DNA of 30,574 nucleotides from Agrobacterium fabrum (GTDB lineage Bacteria > Pseudomonadota > Alphaproteobacteria > Rhizobiales > Rhizobiaceae), in assembly GCA_003241215.1 (NCBI GenBank), contig QFOL01000015.1, positions 1 to 30,574 of the forward strand, written 5' to 3'. Both the position numbers and the translations under genes were made by a program. A model generated the notes under the pieces. That model was not told the DNA's origin. It saw only the letters and a program-made list of their open reading frames with translations, and did not search any database. This document shows positions 21,800-29,406 of the stretch, in pieces. Each line of letters starts with the position of its first letter. Position 1 is the stretch's first letter.

Positions 21800-22840
21800 A
21801 TGAACCGACCGACCATTACCGATCTTGCGAAAGCTGCCGGCGTCAGCATCTCCACGGTCAACCGGCTGCTGCACGGCTCAACCGCCGTGCGCCAGGACAC
21901 GATCGACCAGATACTCAAGGCGGCTGAGGAGATCGGTTTTTATGGTCTCGGCACCATCAAGGATCGCCGGCGTGAGGCCATGCCTCACTACAGGCTCGGC
22001 TTTCTGCTACAGCAATCCCATCGGCCGCTCTACCGGCTTTGGGCGGAGGGGATCGTGGCGGCCGCCCGCCAGAGGCCGGACAGTGTCATCGAGCCCGATG
22101 TCGTTTTCGAGGACGATCTTTCACCGGAAGCGGTTTCGGCCAATCTGCTGAAGATGGGACAATCCTGCGGCGCAATTGCGGTGGTGACAGCCGATCATCC
22201 GCTCGTCAGCCAGGCGATCGATGAGTTGCGGGGCAGGGGCGTTCCGGTTGTCACCTACGTTTCCGATCTCTCTGCGGCGAGCCGGGCGGGCTTTGTCGGC
22301 ACCGACAGCTGGAAACGCGGCCGCACGGCGGCATGGTTTCTCAGCCAGACGGTGAAGGGCGAGGGAATGGTGGTGCCGCTGATCGGCAGCAACCGGTATC
22401 AGTGCCAGGATGTTTCGGACGCCAGTTTCCGCTCCTACATGCGTGAAAATACGCCTGAACTTCAGGTGGCGGAAACATTGCTGACCCATGAGGAACCGGA
22501 AAATGCCTATGTCATCGTCCGGGACATGATTGCTGGCGAACCTGGCCTCAGGGGAATTTATGTCAATGGCGGCGGCATATCGGGTGTTCTGCGCGCGCTC
22601 AGGGAGCTGCCCGCAGAGAAGCAGCACAATATAAAAATCGTCTGCAACGATATCGGTCCGGAAACACGCAAGGGCCTGAACCAGGGGCTGATTACCGCTT
22701 CACTGCCGCTGCCCCTCGACAGGATGCCGCAACAATTGATCGACGTCATGTTACGGCGCATCGAAAACGGGGATTCATCCTCTGTCGAACAGCGGATCGT
22801 TCCCTTCGAAATACTGACGCCCGAAAGCATCTGGACCTAG
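21800..22840 (+). CDS. LacI-family transcriptional regulator
   Basis: A 346-aa one-component regulator, most likely controlling the divergent sugar operon. Residues 3-25 form the LacI helix-turn-helix (TITDLAKAAGVSISTVNRLLHGS). The rest is a periplasmic-binding-protein-like sensor domain (GFLLQQSHRPLYRLWAEGI, ADHPLVSQAIDELRGRGVPVVTYVSD, GIYVNGGGISGVLRALRE). It resembles the CatR/ribose-responsive type that binds the transported sugar or a product. The ATG at 21800 has GAGG close upstream. Its stop codon TAG overlaps the stop of the convergent hutH homologue, so there is no terminator space between the two genes. Confidence 0.93.
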   Translation: MNRPTITDLAKAAGVSISTVNRLLHGSTAVRQDTIDQILKAAEEIGFYGLGTIKDRRREAMPHYRLGFLLQQSHRPLYRLWAEGIVAAARQRPDSVIEPDVVFEDDLSPEAVSANLLKMGQSCGAIAVVTADHPLVSQAIDELRGRGVPVVTYVSDLSAASRAGFVGTDSWKRGRTAAWFLSQTVKGEGMVVPLIGSNRYQCQDVSDASFRSYMRENTPELQVAETLLTHEEPENAYVIVRDMIAGEPGLRGIYVNGGGISGVLRALRELPAEKQHNIKIVCNDIGPETRKGLNQGLITASLPLPLDRMPQQLIDVMLRRIENGDSSSVEQRIVPFEILTPESIWT

Positions 22841-24345
22841 GGCGCCGAGACCCCGGCATCCGCCTGCTCCGTTTGCAGCATGCCCCGCACCGCGGTCAGC
22901 ACAGCGTTAAGCGGTCGGTCGTCGCGGTAAAACGGCGCCCTCGTTCGTACACGCCGGTAAAGCGCATCGGTGCCGGGCGCACGACCGGCCTGGTCTGGCT
23001 GCATGTCGTAAGCCTGCGTCGCACTCATGATCTCGATTGCGAGGATGGTTTCCAGATTACCGATAATCGAAAGCGTCTTGTCGGCAGCGGCAGTGGCGTG
23101 CGTCAGTATATCCTCCTGCAATGCGGAGGTGATGCCGCCATCAAGGCTGGCGGGGGCGGCGAGGCGACGGTTTTCCGCGGCAAGCGCTGCCGCCGTGTAC
23201 TGGATGATCATGAAACCGGAACAGACACCGTCACTTTCCGCGAGAAAGGCAGGCAGCCCGCTGACAAGCGGATTGACGAGCCGGTCGATACGACGCTCGG
23301 AAATTGCCGCCAGTTCGGCCGCGGCCGTTGCCAGCCCATCCATGGCGAGCCCGAGTGCGGCACCGACGGCATGGGCCTGCGAATGCACCTCGGGCGCCTG
23401 CGGGGTGCCGTCCACGACCGGGTTGTCCGTGACGCTTGAAAGCTCGCGGTTTACGACGTCGGCAATGTGCGCGACGCTATCCCGTACGGCGCCGTGCACC
23501 TGCGGTACGGCGCGCAGGCTGAGCGGATCCTGCGTGCGAGATCCGGCCGAGCGGGCAAGAAGCGGGCTTGCTGCCAAAATATGGCGCAGGTTCTTGCCGA
23601 CGGTCTGGATGCCGGGCGAGCTGCGCAGCGCAAGCGGTCCTGCGGCGAAGGGATCCGCCTGGGCGCCAAGGTTTTCGTAGCTCATCGCGGCTGCTGCATC
23701 AGCCCAGTCAAGCAGGGAGGTCGTGCGGGCAAGCGCGAGGCTGGCGAGGCCGGTGGCGCAGGGCGTGCCGTTGACGAGGCTCAGCCCTTCCTTTGCCCGC
23801 AGAACCATGGGTTCGAGGCCGAGCTTGTCGAGCCCCTGCCTGCTGCTGATCAATTCGTTTCCGTGACGGGCCAGGCCCTCGCCGATCAGGACGAGGCCTA
23901 TGGCTGCGGCGTGGGTGAGGTACCCCACCGAACCCTTCGAGGGAATGACGGGAAGAATATCGCCATTTAGCAGAGCCAGCAGGGTTTTCACTGTCTCCAC
24001 CTGCACGCCGGAGTAACCATGCGCGAAGTTGTTGATCTGGGCGGCCATGATGGCACGCGTTTCTTCGCGCCCGAGCGGTTCGCCGACGCCGCAGGAATGG
24101 CTGAGCAGTATGTTGCGGGAGAGGGCCTGCTGCTGGGGAATATCCACGATCACATCGCAGAGCGCGCCGACACCCGTATTGATGCCATAACCGCGAACCC
24201 GTTTTTCGACGAGCGCGTCGACGATGGCGCGGGCTTCGGCAATACGCTGCCATGTCGTATCCGACAGGGCGAGAGCTGCGCCCTTCGCAACAGCGGCAAT
24301 CTGCCGCCAGGTGAGGGGGCGATCGATGGTGATCGTATCAGCCAT
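22837..24345 (-). CDS. hutH: histidine ammonia-lyase family protein lacking the MIO tripeptide
   Basis: A 502-aa member of the HAL/PAL family, which normally removes ammonia from histidine using an MIO group formed from Ala-Ser-Gly. Against Pseudomonas putida HutH, Tyr53 (GYGINTG), His83 (LLSHSCGVGEP), Asn195 (here 192, VNGT), Gln277 and Arg283 (here 272 and 278) and Glu414 (here 411, QED) are kept. The motif GSVG-ASG-DLAPL reads GSVG-YLTHA, so residues 142-144 are deleted in frame, and Tyr280 is Leu275. The offset of three between His83 and Asn195 confirms this. The frame is otherwise intact. The start at 24345 overlaps the ATPase stop by 8 bases (ATGGCTGA) after GGAGGAG. Lyase activity is doubtful; it may be a ligand-binding or otherwise altered enzyme, possibly the HutH2-type protein of rhizobial hut transporter operons. 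Confidence 0.88.
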   Translation of the reverse strand: MADTITIDRPLTWRQIAAVAKGAALALSDTTWQRIAEARAIVDALVEKRVRGYGINTGVGALCDVIVDIPQQQALSRNILLSHSCGVGEPLGREETRAIMAAQINNFAHGYSGVQVETVKTLLALLNGDILPVIPSKGSVGYLTHAAAIGLVLIGEGLARHGNELISSRQGLDKLGLEPMVLRAKEGLSLVNGTPCATGLASLALARTTSLLDWADAAAAMSYENLGAQADPFAAGPLALRSSPGIQTVGKNLRHILAASPLLARSAGSRTQDPLSLRAVPQVHGAVRDSVAHIADVVNRELSSVTDNPVVDGTPQAPEVHSQAHAVGAALGLAMDGLATAAAELAAISERRIDRLVNPLVSGLPAFLAESDGVCSGFMIIQYTAAALAAENRRLAAPASLDGGITSALQEDILTHATAAADKTLSIIGNLETILAIEIMSATQAYDMQPDQAGRAPGTDALYRRVRTRAPFYRDDRPLNAVLTAVRGMLQTEQADAGVSAP

Positions 24346-25171
24346 GCTGGCTTTCTCCTCCCGCACCCGCGCGGCGCTCGACGAAACGGGCGACATAGTC
24401 GTTTGCGGGGCTGTTGAGAATCTGGTCCGGCGTTCCCACCTGCACCAGCTTGCCATCCTTCAGGATGGCGATCTGCGCGCCGATGCGGAGCGCCTCGTCG
24501 AGATCGTGGGTGATGAAGACGATGGTCTTGTGCAGGTTCTTTTCGAGCTGCAGCAACTGGTCCTGCATGTCGGCGCGGATCAGCGGGTCGAGCGCCGAAA
24601 AGGCCTCGTCCATCAGGATGACGTCGGTATCGGCGGCCAATGCCCGGGCGAGGCCGACGCGCTGTTTCATGCCACCGGAAAGCTGGTGAGGAAACTTGTC
24701 CTCATAACCGGCAAGACCGACGGTCTCGATCCATTTCATGCCGATGGGCCGCGCATCGGCCTTGGTCAGCCCGCGCACGCGCTGGCCATAAACGACATTC
24801 TGCAACACGGTGCGGTGCGGCATCAGGCCGAAATTCTGGAACACCATGCTAACGCGCCGGTTGCGGAAATCGCGCAGATCCTTCGGCTTCAGCGCGAGAA
24901 CATTGTCGTCTCCGACGAGAATCTCGCCGCTTGTCGGCTCGATCAGGCGATTGATGTGGCGCACCAGCGTCGATTTGCCGGAGCCGGAAAGGCCCATGAT
25001 AACGAAAATGCGGCCGCCGGCTATATCGAGGCTGACATTGTCGAGACCGACGCTGCATCCCGTTTTCGCCAGGATGTCGCTCTTTTCCGCGCCCTGCTGC
25101 GCCATGGCGAGCGCAGCCTTCCAGTTGCCGCCGAAGATCTTGGACACGTTTCGGATATGGATATCAGTCAT
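24338..25171 (-). CDS. hutV: HutV-like ABC transporter ATP-binding protein (QAT family)
   Basis: The ATPase (277 aa) of the histidine/proline-betaine-type importer. After the first strand (IHIRNVSKIFG) it has the ProV/OpuAA-type insertion (residues about 15-38). Then come Walker A GLSGSGKST (60-68), the signature LSGGMKQR, Walker B VILMDEAFSALD and the switch ITHD. The C-terminal CBS domains found in ProV and OpuAA are absent, as in rhizobial HutV, so osmotic gating by CBS is unlikely. The ATG at 25171 overlaps the permease stop by 8 bases (ATGACTGA); the 35 extra residues of a longer reading lie within the permease gene. Confidence 0.92.
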   Translation of the reverse strand: MTDIHIRNVSKIFGGNWKAALAMAQQGAEKSDILAKTGCSVGLDNVSLDIAGGRIFVIMGLSGSGKSTLVRHINRLIEPTSGEILVGDDNVLALKPKDLRDFRNRRVSMVFQNFGLMPHRTVLQNVVYGQRVRGLTKADARPIGMKWIETVGLAGYEDKFPHQLSGGMKQRVGLARALAADTDVILMDEAFSALDPLIRADMQDQLLQLEKNLHKTIVFITHDLDEALRIGAQIAILKDGKLVQVGTPDQILNSPANDYVARFVERRAGAGGESQHG

Positions 25172-26021
25172 TGCCCATTTCCTTCCGGCTGGATCGGCCA
25201 AAACCCTGGGTGATACGATCGAGCACGATTGCGAGAATAACGATGCCGAGGCCTGCTTCGAGGCCCTTGCCGACATCGAGCGTCTGGATGCCGTTCAGCA
25301 CCTGCTCGCCAAGACCGCGCGCACCGATCATCGAGGCGACGACGACCATGGAAAGCGCCATCATGATCGTCTGGTTGAGGCCGGCCATGATCGTGGGGGT
25401 GGCGAGCGGCAATTCGACGCCGAAGAGGATTTGCCGCGGGCTGCCGCCAAAGGCGGTCGCCGCCTCCACCACTTCCCGGTCTACCTGCCGGATACCGAGA
25501 TCGGTCAGGCGGATCAGCGGCGGCACGGCATAAACAATGGTGGCGAGCACGGCCGGGACTTTGCCGAGGCCGAAAAGCATGATGGCCGGGATGAGATAGA
25601 CAAAGCTCGGCATGGTCTGCATGACGTCGAGCACCGGCAGCGTGATGCGCCGCGCCCACTCGCTTTTGGCAAGCAGGATACCCATGGGCACACCGATGAC
25701 GATGGAGATGAGGCTGGCGATCAGCATCAGCGCCAGCGTCTGCATCGTCAGGTCCCAGAGACCGAGAGCACCGACGATGAAAAGCATCACCGCCACCATG
25801 ATGACGAGCGAAATCTTTTTCGCCGCGAACCAGGCCAGCACCAGGAAGACCAGAAAAACGGCCCACCACGGCAGGCCGCGCAGCACCCATTCCACGAAAA
25901 GGATCGCCTGCAGGATCGTCTGCGAGATCGCCTTGAAAACGGAGCCGTAATTCACCACCAGAGAGCGCACGATCTCATTGATCGGACCTCGGATGGAAAT
26001 ATGGAAAACTTCAGGAAACAT
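25164..26021 (-). CDS. hutW: HutW-like ABC transporter permease (QAT family)
   Basis: Membrane subunit of the importer (285 aa), ProW/OpuAB type. Several transmembrane segments are visible (LPWWAVFLVFLVLAWFA, ISLVIMVAVMLFIVGALG, TLALMLIASLISIVIGVPMGILLA). The quaternary-amine transporter motif around LDVMQTMPSFVYLIPAIMLFGLG and the EAA-type coupling loop EAATAFGGSPRQILFGVELP are present. The ATG at 26021 (MFPEVFHIS) is favoured over an earlier start at 26051, which adds ten residues without similarity. It lies between hutX and hutV and overlaps hutV. Confidence 0.92.
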   Translation of the reverse strand: MFPEVFHISIRGPINEIVRSLVVNYGSVFKAISQTILQAILFVEWVLRGLPWWAVFLVFLVLAWFAAKKISLVIMVAVMLFIVGALGLWDLTMQTLALMLIASLISIVIGVPMGILLAKSEWARRITLPVLDVMQTMPSFVYLIPAIMLFGLGKVPAVLATIVYAVPPLIRLTDLGIRQVDREVVEAATAFGGSPRQILFGVELPLATPTIMAGLNQTIMMALSMVVVASMIGARGLGEQVLNGIQTLDVGKGLEAGLGIVILAIVLDRITQGFGRSSRKEMGND

Positions 26022-26085
26022 TGGTCTAGTCCTCGCGCCTGCCGACCCCATTTCCGGAAGCCGGCCCCTGTCCTGACGGGAAAAT

Positions 26086-26107
26086 GCGCGCCGAAAACCC
26101 GGCGCGC
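26086..26107 (-). promoter_or_regulatory. intercistronic stem-loop after hutX
   Basis: GCGCGCC (26086-26092) pairs perfectly with GGCGCGC (26101-26107) around an 8-nt loop, 10 bases after the hutX stop and before hutW. There is no T tract. It probably allows higher hutX than hutWV expression, a common layout in ABC importers. Confidence 0.65.
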
Positions 26108-26116
26108 CTGCGATGC

Positions 26117-27154
26117 TTACTTGACGGCGGCTTCGATACGCGCCTTGGCGTCCGCAGAAACCCAGCCGCCCCAGATATCGGCCTTGGTCTGAAGGAAGGT
26201 CTTGGCGGCAGCTGTCGCGTCGACCTGCTTGTCGGTCATATAGGCGAGGCTGGAATTGATCTCTTCCAGCGGGAACGTCGCCTTTTCAAGGATGGCGATG
26301 ATCTCAGGCGCTTCCTTGGCAAAGGTGCTGTTCACGCCATAGGCCACCTCGACGGAGGGGAAGGCGCAACCGGCATCGCGTTTTCCATCGGCGCTGGTCA
26401 GTTCCTTCCAGCAGGCGTCGCTATAGGCCGGCTCCTGCAGCTGGACGAGCTTGTATTTGCCCATGATTGCCGTCGGGCTCCAGTAATAGAACAACATCGG
26501 CTCACCCTGGAGATAGCCGGCGGCGATTGCGGCATCGAGAGCGGTGCCGGTGCCGGGGCGGAAGTTCACATAGTTTCCTTCCAGCTTGTAGGCCTGCAGT
26601 TTTGCGGTATTGACGCCTTCGCAGGTCCAGCCCGACGGGCAATTGAGGAAGCGGCCCTTGGTGGGCTCCTCCGGGTCCTTGAACAGTTCGACGATCTTCG
26701 GATCGGAGAGCTGGTCGACGCTCTTCAGGTCCGGAGCCTTGGCTTCGATACCTTTTGCGGTGTCGCCCTTGACCAGATATTCCGGCACGAACCAGCCCTC
26801 GGCGGCGCCAACGAAGGTCTTGCCGACCGATGTTACCTGGCCTGCTTCCGCAGCCTTGTTCCAGACGTCGGAGCGGCCGATCCATTCTTCAGCGAAGATC
26901 TGCACGTCATTGTTGGCGGTCGCCTGTTCCAGCGTCACGGAGTTGCCGGGAATGGAATCGACCTTGCAATCGTAGCCCTTGGAAAAGATTTCCTTCATGA
27001 CTTCCGTGATGAAAGCGCCGCTTTCCCAGTCGATGCCGGCGAAGGTGATGGTCTTTCCGGCGCTGCAATAGCCTTCCGCCCTGGCGGTGCCTGCGGAAGC
27101 TCCCATGATGAGCGCGGTGGTGGCCAGCGCGATTTTCAGTTTTGAATTCAGCAT
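26117..27154 (-). CDS. hutX: HutX-like substrate-binding protein (OpuAC/ProX family)
   Basis: Periplasmic receptor of 345 aa for the importer encoded by the next two genes. In rhizobia this system takes up histidine, proline and proline betaine. Residues 1-26 are a Sec signal peptide (LKIALATTALIMGASAGTARA). The mature part follows the OpuAC pattern: ITFAGIDWESGAFITEVMKEI, EEWIGRSDVW, LFYYWSPTAIMGKY (aromatics that could form a ligand cage) and a C-terminal DIWGGWVSADAKARIEAAVK. The ATG at 27154 is chosen because AAAAGGGG precedes it and the signal peptide begins there; an upstream TTG-type extension is not supported. It is the first well-supported gene of the hutXWVH operon. Confidence 0.93.
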   Translation of the reverse strand: MLNSKLKIALATTALIMGASAGTARAEGYCSAGKTITFAGIDWESGAFITEVMKEIFSKGYDCKVDSIPGNSVTLEQATANNDVQIFAEEWIGRSDVWNKAAEAGQVTSVGKTFVGAAEGWFVPEYLVKGDTAKGIEAKAPDLKSVDQLSDPKIVELFKDPEEPTKGRFLNCPSGWTCEGVNTAKLQAYKLEGNYVNFRPGTGTALDAAIAAGYLQGEPMLFYYWSPTAIMGKYKLVQLQEPAYSDACWKELTSADGKRDAGCAFPSVEVAYGVNSTFAKEAPEIIAILEKATFPLEEINSSLAYMTDKQVDATAAAKTFLQTKADIWGGWVSADAKARIEAAVK

Positions 27155-27253
27155 TGCATTCCCCTTTTGGTTTGATGATTGGCAAGTTGCTGGCATGCGT
27201 TTTATGGTTTCAGCCGGGCGCTCTGGGCAGCTATTGACCCCTGAGCCCGGTCG

Positions 27254-27595
27254 TCATCGGTGCATTTCATATCCCGTCGAAATCGGTGGCTGCACGCACA
27301 TCGAATCAATATGGAATTCGATATTCACCTTGCAGCGATGTGCCGGAAGTTCACTATACAACTTTGAAAAATCCCTGTGGTCCGTGCTCCTCTGCGACGT
27401 TGAGTCCGGGGCGTCAGCGGCTGGCAGGTTTGGAAAAGGGCGATCTGTTGGCGCATATTGCCCACGCGAGCGATCAAGTACGGCTTTGGCTTCGACATGG
27501 CAGGCGCTGCCCTTGCGCTGGGCGAGCATTTGAATATCGCCCCGACTGTTGGCGGGAGACTTGCGGCTGCCAGAGATCGAGTCGTCGCTCGCCAT
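27254..27595 (-). CDS. doubtful small ORF upstream of hutX, 113 aa
   Basis: An unrecognised frame that opens with ATG at 27595 after a good ribosome-binding site (GAGGGG, 6 nt before the ATG). It lies directly downstream of the palindrome at 27608-27625, so it would be the first frame of a transcript from that promoter. The product is polar and rich in Ser, Arg and Pro, with no signal peptide or membrane segment (starts MASDDSISGSRKSPANSRGD). The second palindrome lies inside it. It may be a genuine leader gene, a decayed gene, or chance. Composition does not favour a folded protein. Confidence 0.28.
   Translation of the reverse strand: MASDDSISGSRKSPANSRGDIQMLAQRKGSACHVEAKAVLDRSRGQYAPTDRPFPNLPAADAPDSTSQRSTDHRDFSKLYSELPAHRCKVNIEFHIDSMCVQPPISTGYEMHR
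27347..27364. promoter_or_regulatory. candidate HutC operator, hutX-proximal copy
   Basis: AAGTTCACTATACAACTT, a 5-bp inverted repeat AAGTT-N8-AACTT. Its reverse complement begins AAGTTGTATA, identical over ten bases to the copy at 27608, so the two are related sites in opposite orientation. Known HutC sites in other bacteria have a TTGTATATACAA-like core, which this resembles. Confidence 0.55.
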
Positions 27596-27607
27596 TATTT
27601 TCCCCTC

Positions 27608-27625
27608 AAGTTGTATATGTAACTT
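27608..27625. promoter_or_regulatory. candidate HutC operator, regulator-proximal copy
   Basis: AAGTTGTATATGTAACTT has perfect 5-bp arms (AAGTT/AACTT) and an ATAT centre, giving a near-palindrome. It lies 100 bases before the hutC start and just upstream of the ribosome-binding site of the minus-strand frame at 27595, where it could block transcription toward hutX and of hutC itself. Confidence 0.62.
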
Positions 27626-27725
27626 CACACATTTGCGAAAGACAAGCAAGATAGGATGTGATAATTTTGTGCTTGTGCGGATTCTGGCTGCGTTTTGTGC
27701 AGTCGCCCGATTTTTAGGAGTTTTA

Positions 27726-28466
27726 ATGCTGCCCGCCATCGAAAGCGAGTTTTCTGTCTCGGGTGATCGCTCCTCCCTGCCGCTGTATGAGCGGGTGAAA
27801 GAACAGATCAAGGAAAAGATCGCCAGCGGGGAGTGGTTGACGAACCACAGGGTACCCTCCGAAAACGAGATGGTCGATATGCTGGGTGTCAGCCGCATGA
27901 CGGCAAATCGTGCCTTGCGGGAGCTGGCAACCGAGGGGGTGATCGTTCGCGTGCAGGGGCGCGGGTCGTTTGTCGCCCCGAAAAAGCGCAGCGCCGGCAT
28001 GATGGGCGTGCGTAACATCGCCGACGAGATCAAGGAGCGCGGTTCAACCCATCGGCCTAGCCTCATCCTCGCGCAGACGGAAGTTTGCGGCCCGGATCTC
28101 GCAACGGCGCTGGAGATCGCCGTGGGCGCGAAGGTTTTTCACTCCATCATCGTCCATCACGAAGATGACGTGCCGATCCAGCTCGAAGATCGCTTCGTCA
28201 ATGCCGAGATTGCTCCGGATTATCTGATGCAGGATTTCAATACGCTCACGCCGAATGCCTATCTGACGGCGGCCGCGCCCATTTCCCGGACCGAGCAATT
28301 TATCGAGGCGGCGTCGCCGCAGCCCTGGGAGTGCAAATTGATGGCGATCAGTCGAAACGAGCCCTGCCTTCTCGTGCGCCGTCGAACCTGGTCATCGAGC
28401 CGTGCGGTCACGTCCGTGCGGCTTCTATATCCCGGTTCCCGATACCGGCTCGAAAGTCAGGAATAG
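27726..28466 (+). CDS. hutC: HutC-type GntR/UTRA transcriptional regulator
   Basis: A 246-aa repressor of the HutC subfamily. Residues about 18-82 form the GntR winged helix (LPLYERVKEQIKEKIASGEW, RVPSENEMVDMLGVSRMTAN, VIVRVQGRGSFVA). Residues about 100-240 form the UTRA ligand domain, ending in the HutC-typical RRRTWSSSRAVTSVRLLYPGSRYRLES. HutC proteins respond to urocanate, the product of histidine ammonia-lyase. The ATG at 27726 is chosen because AGGAG lies at 27716-27720; readings that start at 27549 run through the candidate operator. It is divergent from hutXWVH and convergent with the TetR gene (25-base gap). Confidence 0.93.
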   Translation: MLPAIESEFSVSGDRSSLPLYERVKEQIKEKIASGEWLTNHRVPSENEMVDMLGVSRMTANRALRELATEGVIVRVQGRGSFVAPKKRSAGMMGVRNIADEIKERGSTHRPSLILAQTEVCGPDLATALEIAVGAKVFHSIIVHHEDDVPIQLEDRFVNAEIAPDYLMQDFNTLTPNAYLTAAAPISRTEQFIEAASPQPWECKLMAISRNEPCLLVRRRTWSSSRAVTSVRLLYPGSRYRLESQE

Positions 28467-28491
28467 AGTTCTGCTACGCCTGTAATGACGC

Positions 28492-29106
28492 CTATGCCAG
28501 CAGCCCGCGCATGATCAGTTCGAGATGAATCTTCAGAACGGCCTGCCTGTCCAAAATGCGCCGGTCGTTGAAGATCAGCCGAAACACCAATGTTCCGACC
28601 ATGGGCGACATCACGACTTTGGCGAGTTCGGGGGGGTTGGCCCTGAACCTTTTTTTCGCCACACCCTCCTCGAGGATCGCATCGATGCGCGCAAAGACCG
28701 GCGCCATCAAGGTGTCATGATGCTGGTCGATGAGATCGGGGAATTTTGCGCCTTCCGCAAGGATCAGACGGAACAGCTCCCGCATCTTCTTGTTGTCGAC
28801 AAGTGCGTCGAACAGAAATTCCAGTAGCAGGCGCAGCTCCTCGACGGGGTCGTCGGATGTATGCGCATAGGCCTTGAAAGCATCCTGGAATGGCTGGGAG
28901 GCGTGCTTGACCATGGCCTCGAAGAGAGCCTCCTTGGTTTCGAAATAGACGTAAACCGTTCCTTTCGTCACACCCACCCGCTCGGCGATGTCCTCTACCC
29001 GCGTTGCGGCAAATCCCCTTTTTGTAAATTCCTCGAATGCGGCATCGAGAATTTGCAACGGACGTTGTATCTTCTGCTCAGCACGTGTCAGTTTTGCTTT
29101 CGCCAT
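28492..29106 (-). CDS. TetR-family repressor of the adjacent RND efflux genes
   Basis: A 204-aa regulator. The N-terminal helix-turn-helix is clear at about residues 17-63 (RPLQILDAAFEEFTKRGFAATRVEDIAERVGVTKGTVYVYFETKEALFEAMV). The C-terminal two thirds is an all-helical ligand and dimer domain with the AcrR-like tail (AKVVMSPMVGTLVFRLIF). I placed the start at 29106 (MAKAKLTRAEQ); the 41 extra residues of a longer reading have no TetR similarity. It is divergent from a membrane-fusion-protein gene, with a 20-bp palindrome between them. That layout is typical of local efflux repressors such as AcrR or AmeR. Confidence 0.93.
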   Translation of the reverse strand: MAKAKLTRAEQKIQRPLQILDAAFEEFTKRGFAATRVEDIAERVGVTKGTVYVYFETKEALFEAMVKHASQPFQDAFKAYAHTSDDPVEELRLLLEFLFDALVDNKKMRELFRLILAEGAKFPDLIDQHHDTLMAPVFARIDAILEEGVAKKRFRANPPELAKVVMSPMVGTLVFRLIFNDRRILDRQAVLKIHLELIMRGLLA

Positions 29107-29351
29107 GGCCCCGGATTCCTTTGTTTTTCGGCGCGTGCCCTTCTGTCCGTCGCGATTGGCGGAAATGAGAGATGGTCTGCCTATAGCACCGGCGCAAAAA
29201 CCGGAACGGATTTTTGCGAAGGCGCGCATGCTCTATCATGCCGGAACATTGCCGATATCTCCGCCGGGAGGTGCCGGACGAAAGGGAACGATCAGTCGGG
29301 AAGCTGGCCCGATACCGCGGACAGATTCCCGATCAGCGGCACAATAATTCA

Positions 29352-29371
29352 TTGACTATTCAGTTAGTCAA
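29352..29371. promoter_or_regulatory. palindromic operator over the efflux promoter
   Basis: TTGACTATTCAGTTAGTCAA has perfect 7-bp arms (TTGACTA/TAGTCAA) around a 6-base centre. Its left arm doubles as a -35 (TTGACT), and TATTAT at 29373-29378 can serve as -10 with a 15-bp spacer. A TetR dimer bound here would cover the spacer and shut off the membrane-fusion-protein gene. Confidence 0.75.
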
Positions 29372-29406
29372 ATATTATAGGATGAGGCGAAGATCAAGAG
29401 GTCACC

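Larger units (their letters stand above)
27155..27725. other. 571-bp intergenic region between hutX and the HutC-type regulator gene
   Basis: The region is unusually long for divergent genes in this window. It holds two related 18-bp palindromes (27347-27364 and 27608-27625) and one small minus-strand reading frame (27254-27595) of doubtful status. From 27601 to 27725 the sequence is AT-richer and should contain both promoters. No RNA gene or repeat element was recognised. Confidence 0.6.
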
